Shown here: positions 50,323-59,575 of the stretch, in pieces
Position numbering within the stretch: the stretch's first letter is position 1
How the letters are laid out: the number at the start of each line of letters is the position of its first letter
Source: Clostridiales bacterium
Lineage (GTDB): Bacteria; Bacillota; Clostridia; Christensenellales; CAG-138
DNA length: 64,000 nt
Reading direction: 5' to 3'
NCBI GenBank assembly: GCA_019416935.1
Contig: DXWI01000006.1
Coordinates: 41,633 to 105,632 of the forward strand
Notes under the pieces: model-generated
What the model was told of the DNA's origin: nothing
Databases searched by the model: none
What the model saw: the letters and a program-made list of their open reading frames with translations, nothing else
Program-made: the position numbers and the translations under genes

Positions 50323-51248
50323 GAATTGCCTTTTTGGGAACACCGGAATTTGCCGTGCCTTCGTTGCAGATGCTGATCGATCATGGCCATACGCTCACCG
50401 TATTTTCCCAGCCGGACAGGCCCGCCGGCCGCCATGGGGCCGTTCTGCCGACGCCGGTCAAGGCGCTCGCTCTGCAGCATGGCATCCCGGTGCGGCAATT
50501 CGATAAGATCCGCAGCCCCGAGGGCGTGGCTGCGCTGCGCGATTTCGGCCCGGATCTGATGGTCACAGCGGCCTTTGGCCAGTTGCTGTCTGCCGAAAAC
50601 CTGTCCATACCCCGCATCGGCTGCATCAATGTGCACGGTTCGCTCCTGCCCAAATACCGCGGCGCTGCGCCGATCCAATGGTCGGTGATCAACGGTGACC
50701 GCGTGACCGGCGTGACCACGATGTTCACCGACATCGGCATGGATACCGGCGACATACTGCTGCGGGAAGAAACGGCGATCGGCCCGGACGAAACCGCGGG
50801 CGAGCTGTACGAACGCCTTGCGGTGATTGGCGCGCGCGTACTGGAACGCACGATGGATGCGCTCGAACGCAATCAATTGAAACGGATTCCGCAAGAGGAA
50901 GCGCAGGCAACAAAATGCACCATGCTGAAAAAGGAGCATGGCAAGCTGGACTTTTCCCAGACCGCGCAGCAGGTACATGACCGGGTGCGCGGGGTGAACC
51001 CGTGGCCGGGCGCATTTGCGCTGCTCCCGGACGGAGCGGTGCTGAAAATTTGGGAAACACGCATGTCGGATGACCGGACGGTCGCGCTCCCGGTCGGCAT
51101 GTGTACGGGCGACGCCAAGACCGGCCTGTTTGTACAATGCGCCGACGGGCTGCTGGAAATCACCGAATTGCAGGCGCCGGGCGGAAAACGGCTGGAAGGC
51201 AAAGCGTTTTTGCGCGGCAAACCGCTGGCCGGACAGGTTCTTGCATGA
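50319..51248 (+). CDS. fmt: Methionyl-tRNA formyltransferase
   Basis: A 309-aa enzyme that formylates initiator tRNA. It begins MRIAFLGTPEFAVPSL, with the folate-binding NVHGSLLPKYRGAAPIQW near residue 107 carrying the catalytic His, and GVTTMFTDIGMDTGD near 131. The C-terminal OB-like domain is present. It starts within the def stop (ATGA), an order found in most bacteria. Confidence 0.97.
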   Translation: MRIAFLGTPEFAVPSLQMLIDHGHTLTVFSQPDRPAGRHGAVLPTPVKALALQHGIPVRQFDKIRSPEGVAALRDFGPDLMVTAAFGQLLSAENLSIPRIGCINVHGSLLPKYRGAAPIQWSVINGDRVTGVTTMFTDIGMDTGDILLREETAIGPDETAGELYERLAVIGARVLERTMDALERNQLKRIPQEEAQATKCTMLKKEHGKLDFSQTAQQVHDRVRGVNPWPGAFALLPDGAVLKIWETRMSDDRTVALPVGMCTGDAKTGLFVQCADGLLEITELQAPGGKRLEGKAFLRGKPLAGQVLA

Positions 51249-52513
51249 ACGTCCGCCGTCTCGCGCTCGATACGCTGACCGATATTACGGACGGCGGCGC
51301 ATATGCGAACCTTCGCCTCAAGCAAGCGCAGGCGGGGCTTGACGAGCAGCAGGCACGCTTTCTCGGCGCACTGGTCTATTCGACGCTCGATCACCTGCTG
51401 CTCATCGATCACATTTTGGCTTCCTTTGCGCCGCAGCGCCAGAAACGGGCAGTGCGCGCGCTGCTGCGGTTGGGCGCTTGCGAATTGTTGTTTCTGCATA
51501 CGCCGCCGCACGCCGCCGTATCCGAATATGTTTCCCTTTGCCGCGCCATCGGCAAGGGCGCTGTAGCCGGCTTTGTGAACGCGGTTTTGCGGCGCATTGA
51601 CCGAGAATGCGATGCACTGCCGCCCCTGCCCGCCGCGCTCGATGAGCGCCTTTCCATACAGTACAGCTATCCGCTGTGGCTGGTGCGCAAGTGGCTCGCC
51701 GAACGGGGTGAACGGGACACGGAAGCGCTTTTGGCACAGTCCCCTGCTCGGCTCCATGTCCGGCCGCAATATCCGATGACGGCGGACGCGCTTTTGCCGT
51801 TGCTGCCCGCCAATACGCATCCCGGCAGTCTCGACCCGAATTGCCTGTACGTTCCCGGCGGTTTCGACGCCGCCGCCTCGCCGCTGTTTTTGCAGGGGCG
51901 CATGACCGTTCAGGGCGAGGGTGCAATGCTTGCCTGCCGTGCGCTGGGCGACTGCCGCGGCAAACGCGTGCTTGATGCATGCGCTGCGCCCGGTGGTAAA
52001 AGCGCATACCTCGCCTCGTTGGCCGGGAACGACATCAACCTGACATGCTTTGAGCTGCATGAGCACCGCAGTGCGTTGACCCTCAGCACGCTGTCGCGGT
52101 TGCACGTTTCAGCAACCGTGACAACGCGCGACGCCGCGATCTATGATCCCGCCTTTGACAGCGCGTTCGATGCGGTTCTGCTGGATGCGCCGTGTTCCGG
52201 GTTGGGGCTGTTGGCGGGAAAACCGGATCTGCGCTACAGCAAACAGGAGCAGGATATCGCCGCGCTTGTCGAAATACAGGCGGCGCTGCTCGATACCTGT
52301 TCGCGCTATGTGCGCCCCGGCGGCACGCTGGTGTACGCCACCTGTACGATCAGTTTGCCGGAAAATGAACGCCAAACCGACGCCTTCCTTTCCCGCAGCA
52401 ACGAGTTTACCCCGATTCCCCTCCCCTTTTATCCCGAAGCTCGGCTGCAGCTTCTGCCGCATGTGCACGGGACCGAGGGATTCTACCTTGCGAGGATGCA
52501 ACGATGTATCTGA
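51245..52513 (+). CDS. rsmB: 16S rRNA m5C967 methyltransferase RsmB
   Basis: A 422-aa enzyme. The first part is a NusB-like RNA-binding domain (MNVRRLALDTLTDI...), the second the SAM-dependent domain with DACAAPGGKSAYLA near residue 240, and the two catalytic cysteines in DAPCSGLG near 316 and YATCTI near 365. It starts inside the fmt stop and overlaps rlmN by 10 bases. Confidence 0.95.
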   Translation: MNVRRLALDTLTDITDGGAYANLRLKQAQAGLDEQQARFLGALVYSTLDHLLLIDHILASFAPQRQKRAVRALLRLGACELLFLHTPPHAAVSEYVSLCRAIGKGAVAGFVNAVLRRIDRECDALPPLPAALDERLSIQYSYPLWLVRKWLAERGERDTEALLAQSPARLHVRPQYPMTADALLPLLPANTHPGSLDPNCLYVPGGFDAAASPLFLQGRMTVQGEGAMLACRALGDCRGKRVLDACAAPGGKSAYLASLAGNDINLTCFELHEHRSALTLSTLSRLHVSATVTTRDAAIYDPAFDSAFDAVLLDAPCSGLGLLAGKPDLRYSKQEQDIAALVEIQAALLDTCSRYVRPGGTLVYATCTISLPENERQTDAFLSRSNEFTPIPLPFYPEARLQLLPHVHGTEGFYLARMQRCI

Positions 52514-53550
52514 CAGAACAATCGCTCGAAGAAATCACGGCGCTGCTCCAATCGCTGGGGCAGCCGAACTATCGTGCAAAGCAGGTATACGGCTGGCTTG
52601 TACGCGGGGTACGACCGGAACAGATGACCAATCTGCCGAAATCTCTGCGGGAGCAGTTGTCCGCGCTCCCCTTTGGCGGGGTTATGATCGATCAGAAGCG
52701 GGTGTCGTCGCGCGACGGCACGGCAAAATACCTGTTTGCGCTGGAGGACGGCAATCTCGTTGAGGGCGTGCTGATGCGCTACAAATACGGCAATACCGTT
52801 TGCCTTTCCACACAGGTCGGCTGCCGCATGGGCTGTGCGTTTTGTGCTTCGACGCTGGAAGGCTGCGTGCGCAATCTCCATGCCGGCGAGATGCTCGGCC
52901 AGATCGCCTCGATCGAGCGCGATGAACCGGCTGAGGACGGGAAGCGCACCGTAACCAATCTGGTACTGATGGGAAGCGGCGAGCCGATGGATAATCTCGA
53001 TAACGTGGTGCGCTTTTTGCGCATTGTTACCAGCCCCGACGGTATGGGAATCAGCCCGCGCAACATCTCCGTTTCCACTTGCGGCCTGGTACCGCAGATG
53101 GAGCGGTTTATGCGCGAGGCGCCGCATGTGACGCTGTCGGTTTCGCTCCACGCGCATGACGATGAAACGCGAAGCAGGATCATGCCGGTGAACCGCGTCT
53201 ATCCGATCGACAGCGTGCTCAAGGCCGCGAAACAATATGCCGATACCACCGGGCGGCGCGTGGTATTTGAATATGCGCTGATCCGCGGTGTAAACGCCTC
53301 GGAAGCGGATGCTGTCGCGCTCGCGCGCCGTCTTCGCGGCATCCGCGGCCACGTCAACTTGATTCCGCTCAACCCGGTTCCGGAGCGCAATCTCTCCGGC
53401 GCGACGCGTCAGGAGGCGATGCAGTTTATGGACTGGCTGACGCGGGAGCACATCTCAGCAACCGTTCGCCGGGAAATGGGCACCGACATCGAGGGCGCTT
53501 GCGGCCAATTGCGCAGAAGGGTATTGCATGATTTACACGATTCGAACTGA
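52504..53550 (+). CDS. rlmN: Dual-specificity RNA methyltransferase RlmN
   Basis: A 348-aa radical-SAM enzyme that makes m2A in 23S rRNA and certain tRNAs. The cluster motif CRMGCAFC (CX3CX2C) lies near residue 106, the GSGEPMDN motif near 160, and the late catalytic cysteine in IEGACGQL near 338. It overlaps the phosphatase gene by 23 bases. Confidence 0.97.
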   Translation: MYLTEQSLEEITALLQSLGQPNYRAKQVYGWLVRGVRPEQMTNLPKSLREQLSALPFGGVMIDQKRVSSRDGTAKYLFALEDGNLVEGVLMRYKYGNTVCLSTQVGCRMGCAFCASTLEGCVRNLHAGEMLGQIASIERDEPAEDGKRTVTNLVLMGSGEPMDNLDNVVRFLRIVTSPDGMGISPRNISVSTCGLVPQMERFMREAPHVTLSVSLHAHDDETRSRIMPVNRVYPIDSVLKAAKQYADTTGRRVVFEYALIRGVNASEADAVALARRLRGIRGHVNLIPLNPVPERNLSGATRQEAMQFMDWLTREHISATVRREMGTDIEGACGQLRRRVLHDLHDSN

Positions 53551-54259
53551 AACCGGAAAACGGGCGCACAACGAGGATTACGGCTATATTCCGGCGGAGT
53601 CCAACGCGCTGCCGTTCATTGCCGTATCCGACGGCATGGGCGGGCATGCCGCAGGCGAAGTAGCCAGCAAGATGACCATCAACGGCGTACTGGAGCAGCT
53701 TCGCCACTGCCATGAGGACAATCCCGTGTCCGCGCTGCGCCGCGCCATCTCGCGCGTGAATCTGGACGTCTACCGAACCGCTCAGGACAGCGAATCGCTG
53801 CGCGGAATGGGCGCTACGCTCGTATGCGCGGTTCTCGGCAGCAGGCGATATGTGGTTGCCAACGTCGGCGACAGCCGGCTGTACCATTTTGACGGCGAAA
53901 CCATGGAACAGGTCACAACCGACCATTCGCTCGTAGAGATGCTCGTTCAGTGCGGCAGCATCTCCCGCGAGGAGGCCCGCACGCACCCGAGACGCAATGT
54001 GATTACGCGCGCCATCGGCATCGGCCTCAGTGTGGATATCGACCTTTTTGACCGCTCCTGGAAGCCGGACGATGTGCTTCTGCTCTGCTCCGACGGTCTG
54101 TCCGGCAGCGTGACGGACGAGCGGCTTTGCAGCATTCTGCGGCAGGGCGGTTCGCTGGATGTACTTGCGGATACCATGGTGCGCGAGGCGCTGCAAAACG
54201 GGTCCTCCGACAATATTACGGTCCTGCTGGCCCGTTGTGAACGAGGAGGCTGCGCATGA
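53528..54259 (+). CDS. prpC: PP2C-type serine/threonine phosphatase (PrpC/Stp)
   Basis: A 243-aa phosphatase with the metal-binding SDGMGGHAAGE near residue 35, ATLVCAVL near 98, and LCSDGLSG near 185. It dephosphorylates proteins targeted by the PrkC kinase whose gene follows with an ATGA overlap. Only the N-terminus is shared with the end of rlmN. Confidence 0.97.
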   Translation: MIYTIRTETGKRAHNEDYGYIPAESNALPFIAVSDGMGGHAAGEVASKMTINGVLEQLRHCHEDNPVSALRRAISRVNLDVYRTAQDSESLRGMGATLVCAVLGSRRYVVANVGDSRLYHFDGETMEQVTTDHSLVEMLVQCGSISREEARTHPRRNVITRAIGIGLSVDIDLFDRSWKPDDVLLLCSDGLSGSVTDERLCSILRQGGSLDVLADTMVREALQNGSSDNITVLLARCERGGCA

Positions 54260-56136
54260 CGACCGGAACGATTCTCAATCACCGCTACCGCATTGTCGAA
54301 CTGATCGGCTCCGGCGGTATGGCGCATGTGTACCGCGCGGTGAATCTCACCACGCACCGTTCCGTCGCCGTCAAGGTGCTGCGGCAGGAATACAGCGACA
54401 ACCCGGAGTTTTTACGGCGGTTTGAGCGGGAGGCCCGGGCGGTGCTGCACCTCTCGCACGATAACATTGTCCGCGCCTACGGCGTAGGCCAATATGCCGG
54501 CCTTCCCTACATCATCATGGAATATGTGGAGGGCAAAACGCTCAAGCAGATCATTCAGGAAAACGGGCCCATGCCCGCCAAAGCGGCAATCGGGATTGTC
54601 TGTCAAATCCTGGAGGCGCTGTCTGCGGCGCATGCCGCCGGCATGATCCACCGCGACGTCAAGCCGCAGAACGTGATTCTGACCAAGGATGGGCGTGCAA
54701 AGCTGGCCGATTTCGGCATTGCGCGCGATGTAGAAGCCTCCACCGTAACCTTTGCGGGTGACACGGTCATCGGCTCGGTACACTATCTCTCTCCCGAGCA
54801 GGCGACCGGTATGCCGGTCACCGCCGCAAGCGATATCTATTCCGTGGGCATCATGCTCTATGAGCTGCTGACAGGCTGCGTACCGTTTACCGGCGAAAAC
54901 TCGGTCGCGATCGCGCTGAAGCATATCAATGACGTGCCGCCGGAACCGGTTCAGTTGAACCCGAAGATTCAGCCGGCGTTGAACGGCATCATTATGCGTG
55001 CGCTGCAAAAGGACGCGGATAAGCGGTATCCGACCGCCCGCGCCATGCGCAATGATCTGCTGCATGTGCAGTATGATCCCAGCGGTTCCTTTCTGGGCCC
55101 GGAGACAGGTACGGTCACTGCGGTATCGGAAACCGAACTGTCTCCACACACAGTCCATGCGGCGAAATGGCACGGTTCTGTCAAGATAGCGCTTGTGGTC
55201 GCGCTCTGCATCTGCGCCTTGCTCGGCACATTTTTCGGCACGCGCAGCCAACCCGCTATGGCAACGCGCTCCATCCCCATGCTGACGGAGAAATCCGTTG
55301 CAGACGCCACACAAAAGGCGGAGGACTACGGATTTATGCTGGTCGTCACCGACTATGCCACGAGCGACCGTATTCCCCATGGCAGCGTCCTGTCGCAATC
55401 TCCCGTGGCCGGCGCGCAGGCAAAACCGGGGACGAGCATCTCCGTCGTGGTGAGCGTGGGGCCGGACGCGCCGGTTGTCCCCCGTCTGGTCGGCCTGACC
55501 TACGACGACGCTTATAAGCTGCTACAGGAAAACGGGCTGAATATGGGCAACGTATCCTATCGAATCTCCGATGAAGCCATCGGCTATATCTGCGAACAGA
55601 CGCCAGCCGCCGATACGGAGGTATCCCATGGACAGCGGGTTGACGTCTGCATCAGCGCAACCTCGACAACGCTGATGGAAATGCCGACGGTAACCGGACT
55701 GTCGTTGTCCGAAGCATTGGAAACGCTGGATCAGAAGGAATTCTCCCGCATCTTTGTTCGCTATACCGCGCAGTCCGATGCAAAGGCGGGAAATGTGGTC
55801 GAGCAATCGCCGTCCGCTCTGGAGTTTGTGCAGAAGGATATTCCCGCCAATCTGACCGTCGCCGGGCGCGCCGCGGAGCGGGACTATGTTTCAGACATCG
55901 CATACAATCTCAATGTGCCAAAGAGCGGCGCACAGGTGATGGTAACGATTGTGGAAGCGGAGAACGGCGTTTTATACGAGCGCGTGCTTTACGAAGCAAC
56001 TTTGGAGAAGGGCGACATGGTTCCCGTTTCCTTTACCGCGACCGCCCAATCCGAAGGATTGCACGAGTTGATCCTCTATCTCGACGGCAAGGAGATGCGG
56101 CGGCAGGAAACGAGCTTCGTCGCGCGCAGCGCATGA
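54256..56136 (+). CDS. prkC: PASTA-domain serine/threonine kinase PrkC
   Basis: A 626-aa membrane kinase. The kinase domain fills residues 1-270 with VAVKVLRQ (Lys), HRDVKPQN near 134 and ADFGIAR near 153. A membrane segment is near residues 307-328. Three PASTA repeats, which bind muropeptides in this family, occupy about 335-535, and the last 90 residues (KSGAQVMVTIVEAENGV to the end) form an extra beta-rich domain. Germination and cell-wall growth are usual roles. It starts in the phosphatase stop. Confidence 0.95.
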   Translation: MTTGTILNHRYRIVELIGSGGMAHVYRAVNLTTHRSVAVKVLRQEYSDNPEFLRRFEREARAVLHLSHDNIVRAYGVGQYAGLPYIIMEYVEGKTLKQIIQENGPMPAKAAIGIVCQILEALSAAHAAGMIHRDVKPQNVILTKDGRAKLADFGIARDVEASTVTFAGDTVIGSVHYLSPEQATGMPVTAASDIYSVGIMLYELLTGCVPFTGENSVAIALKHINDVPPEPVQLNPKIQPALNGIIMRALQKDADKRYPTARAMRNDLLHVQYDPSGSFLGPETGTVTAVSETELSPHTVHAAKWHGSVKIALVVALCICALLGTFFGTRSQPAMATRSIPMLTEKSVADATQKAEDYGFMLVVTDYATSDRIPHGSVLSQSPVAGAQAKPGTSISVVVSVGPDAPVVPRLVGLTYDDAYKLLQENGLNMGNVSYRISDEAIGYICEQTPAADTEVSHGQRVDVCISATSTTLMEMPTVTGLSLSEALETLDQKEFSRIFVRYTAQSDAKAGNVVEQSPSALEFVQKDIPANLTVAGRAAERDYVSDIAYNLNVPKSGAQVMVTIVEAENGVLYERVLYEATLEKGDMVPVSFTATAQSEGLHELILYLDGKEMRRQETSFVARSA

Positions 56137-57011
56137 TGAACGAGGGACGAATCATCAAGGGCATCGGCGGCTTCTATTATGTGCAGTTGACCGATGGCTC
56201 CGTTGTGGAATGCCGCGCGCGCGGGCGATTCCGGCGCGATGGCAAACCGCCGCTTGTGGGCGATTTCGTGCGGATCCTGCCCCAACAGAGCGGCGACGCC
56301 CTCATCGACACCATTCTGCCAAGGCGCAACACCCTGATTCGCCCGCAGGCCGCAAACATCGATCGGTTGATTATCGTGCTGTCCGCATCCGTTCCGGCGC
56401 CCGACTGGCTGCTCGCAGACAAGCTGCTCGTACAGGCGCTGCCGCTCGGTATCCGGCCGCTGCTGCTGCTCAATAAGTGCGATGCGGCGGATGCGCAGGT
56501 GGTTGCAGCATTTCGTGCGGACTACGCCCGGTTCGATACGATGTGCGTCTCGGCCAAGACCGGCATGAACATCGCTGCGCTTCGCGAACGTCTGAGCGAC
56601 GGCGTTTCCTGCTTTGCCGGACAGTCGGCGGTCGGAAAGTCCTCGCTTCTGAACGCGGTAATCCCCGGCATCTCTTTGGAGACGGGCGGCCTGTCCAGAA
56701 AGACCGATCGCGGCAAGCACACCACACGCCATGCGGAGCTGCTGCCCTTTGGTACGGGTGCCGTGCTCGATACGCCGGGTTTCTCGCTTTATGATCCCGA
56801 TGAACTGTCACAGGAGGCGCTTGACGCCTGCTATCCCGAATTCGGTATTCTGCCCGAGCGGTGCCGCTTTGCCGGCTGTATGCATCTGACGGAGCCCGAA
56901 TGCGCCGTAAAGGCCATGGTGGCGCAGGGAGGGATGACGGCTGCCCGCTACGCGCGCTATCAGACGCTTGCACAAGAATTTGAACAAAGGAGAAAACACC
57001 GGTATGATTAA
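56133..57011 (+). CDS. rsgA: Ribosome biogenesis GTPase RsgA
   Basis: A 292-aa circularly permuted GTPase for 30S maturation. After an OB-fold, NKCDAAD is near residue 111, the P-loop GQSAVGKSSLLN near 168, and DTPGFS near 213, in the order G4-G1-G3. The C-terminal zinc knuckle shows CYPEFGILPERCRFAGCMH. It overlaps prkC and rpe by a few bases. Confidence 0.96.
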   Translation: MMNEGRIIKGIGGFYYVQLTDGSVVECRARGRFRRDGKPPLVGDFVRILPQQSGDALIDTILPRRNTLIRPQAANIDRLIIVLSASVPAPDWLLADKLLVQALPLGIRPLLLLNKCDAADAQVVAAFRADYARFDTMCVSAKTGMNIAALRERLSDGVSCFAGQSAVGKSSLLNAVIPGISLETGGLSRKTDRGKHTTRHAELLPFGTGAVLDTPGFSLYDPDELSQEALDACYPEFGILPERCRFAGCMHLTEPECAVKAMVAQGGMTAARYARYQTLAQEFEQRRKHRYD

Positions 57012-57654
57012 AATTGCACCCTCCATTCTGTCCGCGGATTTTTCCGCAATGGGAAATGATGTGGAGCGCCTGACAAGCTGGCATGCGGATTGGGTTCATT
57101 TTGATGTGATGGATGGTCATTTCGTCCCGAACATTACCTTCGGACCGGCCATGTGCGCCGCGATCCGGCCAAAGACATCGCTTCCGATCGATGTACACCT
57201 GATGGTTGCGCATCCCTCCGACTGGATAGAACCGTTTGCAAAGGCGGGCGCAGACTGCATCACCTTTCACATGGAGGCGGATGCGCATGCGCATAGGACG
57301 CTTCAGGCGATTCATGCGGCCGGACTGCGCGGTGGGGTGGTTTTGAATCCGGCTACGCCCGTGTGCATGCTGGACGCCATCCTGCCAGCGTGCGACCTGG
57401 TGCTGCTCATGAGCGTGAATCCCGGCTTTGGCGGACAGGCTTTCATTCCGGAAACGCTGGACAAAATCCGAACGCTGCGCAGCATGATCGATGCGCGCGC
57501 CCTGCCCATTGACATCGAAGTGGATGGCGGCATCACGCCGGAAACCGCCAGACTGTGCATAGACGCCGGCGCAACGGTGCTGGTGGCCGGAAGCAGCGTG
57601 TTCCGCGCGCCGGACCCCAAAGCCATGGTTGCCGCACTGCGCTGCGGTCACTGA
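57004..57654 (+). CDS. rpe: Ribulose-phosphate 3-epimerase
   Basis: A 216-aa TIM-barrel enzyme of the pentose phosphate pathway. It starts MIKIAPSILSADFSAMGND and carries FDVMDGHFVPNITFGP near residue 34, HLMVAHPSDW near 66, and MSVNPGFGGQAFI near 138. The ATG at 57004 overlaps the rsgA end by 8 bases. No thiN follows, unlike in Bacillus. Confidence 0.97.
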   Translation: MIKIAPSILSADFSAMGNDVERLTSWHADWVHFDVMDGHFVPNITFGPAMCAAIRPKTSLPIDVHLMVAHPSDWIEPFAKAGADCITFHMEADAHAHRTLQAIHAAGLRGGVVLNPATPVCMLDAILPACDLVLLMSVNPGFGGQAFIPETLDKIRTLRSMIDARALPIDIEVDGGITPETARLCIDAGATVLVAGSSVFRAPDPKAMVAALRCGH

Positions 57655-57670
57655 TAAACGGGGACAACCA

Positions 57671-57715
57671 AGCGCCATGCCGTATAACCGGCATGGCGCT
57701 GTTTCTTGTTCTTTA
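57671..57715 (+). terminator. Terminator of the def-rpe operon
   Basis: AGCGCCATGCCG (57671-57682) pairs with CGGCATGGCGCT (57689-57700) around a six-base loop, with GTTTCTTGTTCTTT downstream. Confidence 0.88.
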
Positions 57716-58381
57716 ATTGTTGTATTCCTGTCCAAGCACATCCCAAGGCGTCAGCAGCCCCAGAATCTGCTCCTCCTCCCTGCCATTCTCCGTTATAAAC
57801 AACATGTCCAGCCGTCTGCCATGATCAAAGGATTCCCGCAGAAGGCGCTCCGTCACATAAATGGAGCCGGCTCGGGAAACGAAGGCAAATCGCTGTTTCG
57901 TGCGCGCGGAGAGCGGCAGATAAGCCGCGAGATCCAAAAACCGGGTATTCCTCGAAAAGGTTCGAATCGTCTGATCCAACACGCAGGAGAAAACCATGTT
58001 TTCGCTGAATACCCCGACCACCCTGCTGTCCTTGAGAACCGGGACATGGGTATATCCGCACGCATGCATGCGCTGCATCACCGGAAAGGCCGGATCTTAG
58101 GGAGATGCGGTCAATGCTTTGTCCATGCGGGTAGCGCACTGCAGGTTGGTATCCGGCGACTGCACGCGCCGCAAAATCCTTCTGAGCGACGCCAGCATCG
58201 CTTCCGACGGCTCGACCGCATACTCGCCTGCAACTTTTGGCTTGTGGCTGAGCAGGTTTCTCACATCGCGGCAGTATTCCAGTTCCGGACGGAACCGTTC
58301 AAATTCCGGCTGCGCCATCACCGTCTGGATCGTACGGTGATCCACCGGCAGTTGATACTGCGTCGAAACGGCAAGCTTCAA
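57713..58381 (-). pseudogene. CBS-domain protein interrupted by an in-frame stop
   Basis: A single reading frame from 58381 to 57713 has a TAA at plus 58097-58099, and both parts continue the same protein. The first part (RDVRNLLSHKPKV pattern) is the N-terminal domain that normally precedes the CBS pair; the second resumes with DPAFPVMQRMHACGYTHVPVL, a CBS motif, and ends EEEQILGLLTPWDVLGQ. The start is a possible TTG (58381); an ATG at 58407 overlaps the DUF4364 stop but is in another frame, so there may be a second lesion. It looks like a recent pseudogene, or a sequencing error. The intact protein would have about 222 aa. Confidence 0.8.
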
Positions 58382-58403
58382 CGACCGGTAACGATCCGGA
58401 AAC

Positions 58404-58961
58404 TCATCCGTCCTGCTCGCCCTGCGGCTCCTTCTTTTCTTCCAGCAGTTTGTTGAGGATGTACATATATATCTCCTCCGCATGATCCTGCCAGCCGGCG
58501 CGCACGCGCTGCGCCATTGCCCGGGAAAACACATCGAATGCAATGTCCACGACAACGGCGTTTTTTTCCTGTACGCGCAGATGCACCTTGTATGCGCCGC
58601 CATACAATTCCTCCATAGAGGAAACGAGCTGCGTTTCCCGGATCATGGACGCACGATTCTGATCCGCGTACTCCTGAAGCCGCATGCGCAGCGAATAGGG
58701 CAAGCTCTCTTCAAACATGCCCAGCACTTCGTCACCGCGAGAGGTCACCCGATAGCCTTGGCCGAACGTTCTCGGAATCGCAGCCAAAAAACCATCCTCC
58801 TCCATTTCCGCCATGGAGGTTTGGAAATCAAAATAGGACATACAGTCGTTTTCCACCATAGCGCGGTACAGTTGTTCCCGGGTGATGTCCAGATCGGCTG
58901 CGCGTGTAAAGAACAATATGGTCAGTTTGTCTTTGGGTACACCCTTGGCAAAAATAGGCAT
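58404..58961 (-). CDS. DUF4364 family protein
   Basis: A 185-aa protein of the DUF4364 family common in Clostridia. It begins MPIFAKGVPKDKLTILFF and continues with a winged-helix-like half (LDITREQLYRAMVENDCMSY) and a helical second half. The start at 58961 has GGAGG upstream. Its stop overlaps an ATG of the broken CBS gene (ATGA). Function is not known. Confidence 0.88.
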   Translation of the reverse strand: MPIFAKGVPKDKLTILFFTRAADLDITREQLYRAMVENDCMSYFDFQTSMAEMEEDGFLAAIPRTFGQGYRVTSRGDEVLGMFEESLPYSLRMRLQEYADQNRASMIRETQLVSSMEELYGGAYKVHLRVQEKNAVVVDIAFDVFSRAMAQRVRAGWQDHAEEIYMYILNKLLEEKKEPQGEQDG

Positions 58962-59043
58962 AATAACCTCCGCTTTCTCTATCAGTATAGCATGGCGGCG
59001 GCTTTCTGACAATCGAAAGCAGGAAGAATCGCCACGCTCGCGC

Positions 59044-59418
59044 TCAAACGGATGGTTTGGATAGGACGGATAACGAAGGCTCCACGATCTCCCGCATTGC
59101 CCCAGTACGCAGCAATGCGCCAAATGTGCAGAGAAAATCCTTGTTGCTTGGTGGTCCATTCTGCCTGCACCATGGCATGAACTGCAGCAGCAATTCGCGA
59201 TTGCCGGCATCCCATATTTCGCGAATCATCTCCCTCAAATTCCGATCCATCTGTTGCGGCGTTGCCTCAAGATTTGCGCCAGCCTCCTGATAAGCGTCTT
59301 GTAAGCTGGAAATGCTGGGCTTGTCCCGAAAGATCCGCAGCAATTCAACGGCTTGAAGGTAGCCACGTCGGTGCGGTCGCGCACCCATTTGCAATAACGT
59401 CTTCTCCAATTCCATCAT
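59044..59418 (-). CDS. Free-standing Spo0A C-terminal-domain protein
   Basis: A 124-aa protein that aligns with the DNA-binding effector half of Spo0A: LLQMGARPHRRGYLQAVELL matches the IHEIGVPAHIKGYLYLREA region, QQMDRNLREMIREIWDAGN matches SRVERAIRHAIEVAWSRGN, and NGPPSNKDFL matches KPTNSEFI. There is no receiver. It could dimerise or compete with full Spo0A at 0A boxes. Its promoter region has a TGTCGAA site. It precedes the DUF4364 gene on the same strand. Confidence 0.72.
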   Translation of the reverse strand: MMELEKTLLQMGARPHRRGYLQAVELLRIFRDKPSISSLQDAYQEAGANLEATPQQMDRNLREMIREIWDAGNRELLLQFMPWCRQNGPPSNKDFLCTFGALLRTGAMREIVEPSLSVLSKPSV

Positions 59419-59439
59419 TTGCGTTCACTCCCTCCAAAC

Positions 59440-59445
59440 ATTGTA
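59440..59445 (-). promoter_or_regulatory. -10 box of the Spo0A-C-like gene
   Basis: TACAAT on the minus strand (plus 59440-59445) lies 22 bases upstream of the start. The -35 position (TATGTC, plus 59463-59468) is poor, as seen where an activator is needed. Confidence 0.5.
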
Positions 59446-59500
59446 GCATCTTTTTCTATTTTGACATAAATTTCCATACCATGCAATTTTTTTGAGGGAA

Positions 59501-59507
59501 TTCGACA
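59501..59507 (-). promoter_or_regulatory. Possible 0A box (TGTCGAA)
   Basis: An exact match to the Spo0A recognition heptamer lies on the minus strand at about -71 from the expected transcription start of the Spo0A-C-like gene. A 7-base match occurs by chance several times in 64 kb, so this rests on position. Confidence 0.45.
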
Positions 59508-59575
59508 AAAATCAGATTATTTCTCAATATAAGGTCTGGCCGGATACCAGCCAAAGGAACCAAAGCATGATCTGC

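Noticed and set aside
58097..58099. Reading the TAA as the natural end of a short protein followed by a separate CBS gene
   Set aside because: The second part would start in the middle of a CBS motif and has no ribosome site, and both parts are in the same frame, so one interrupted gene is the simpler explanation.
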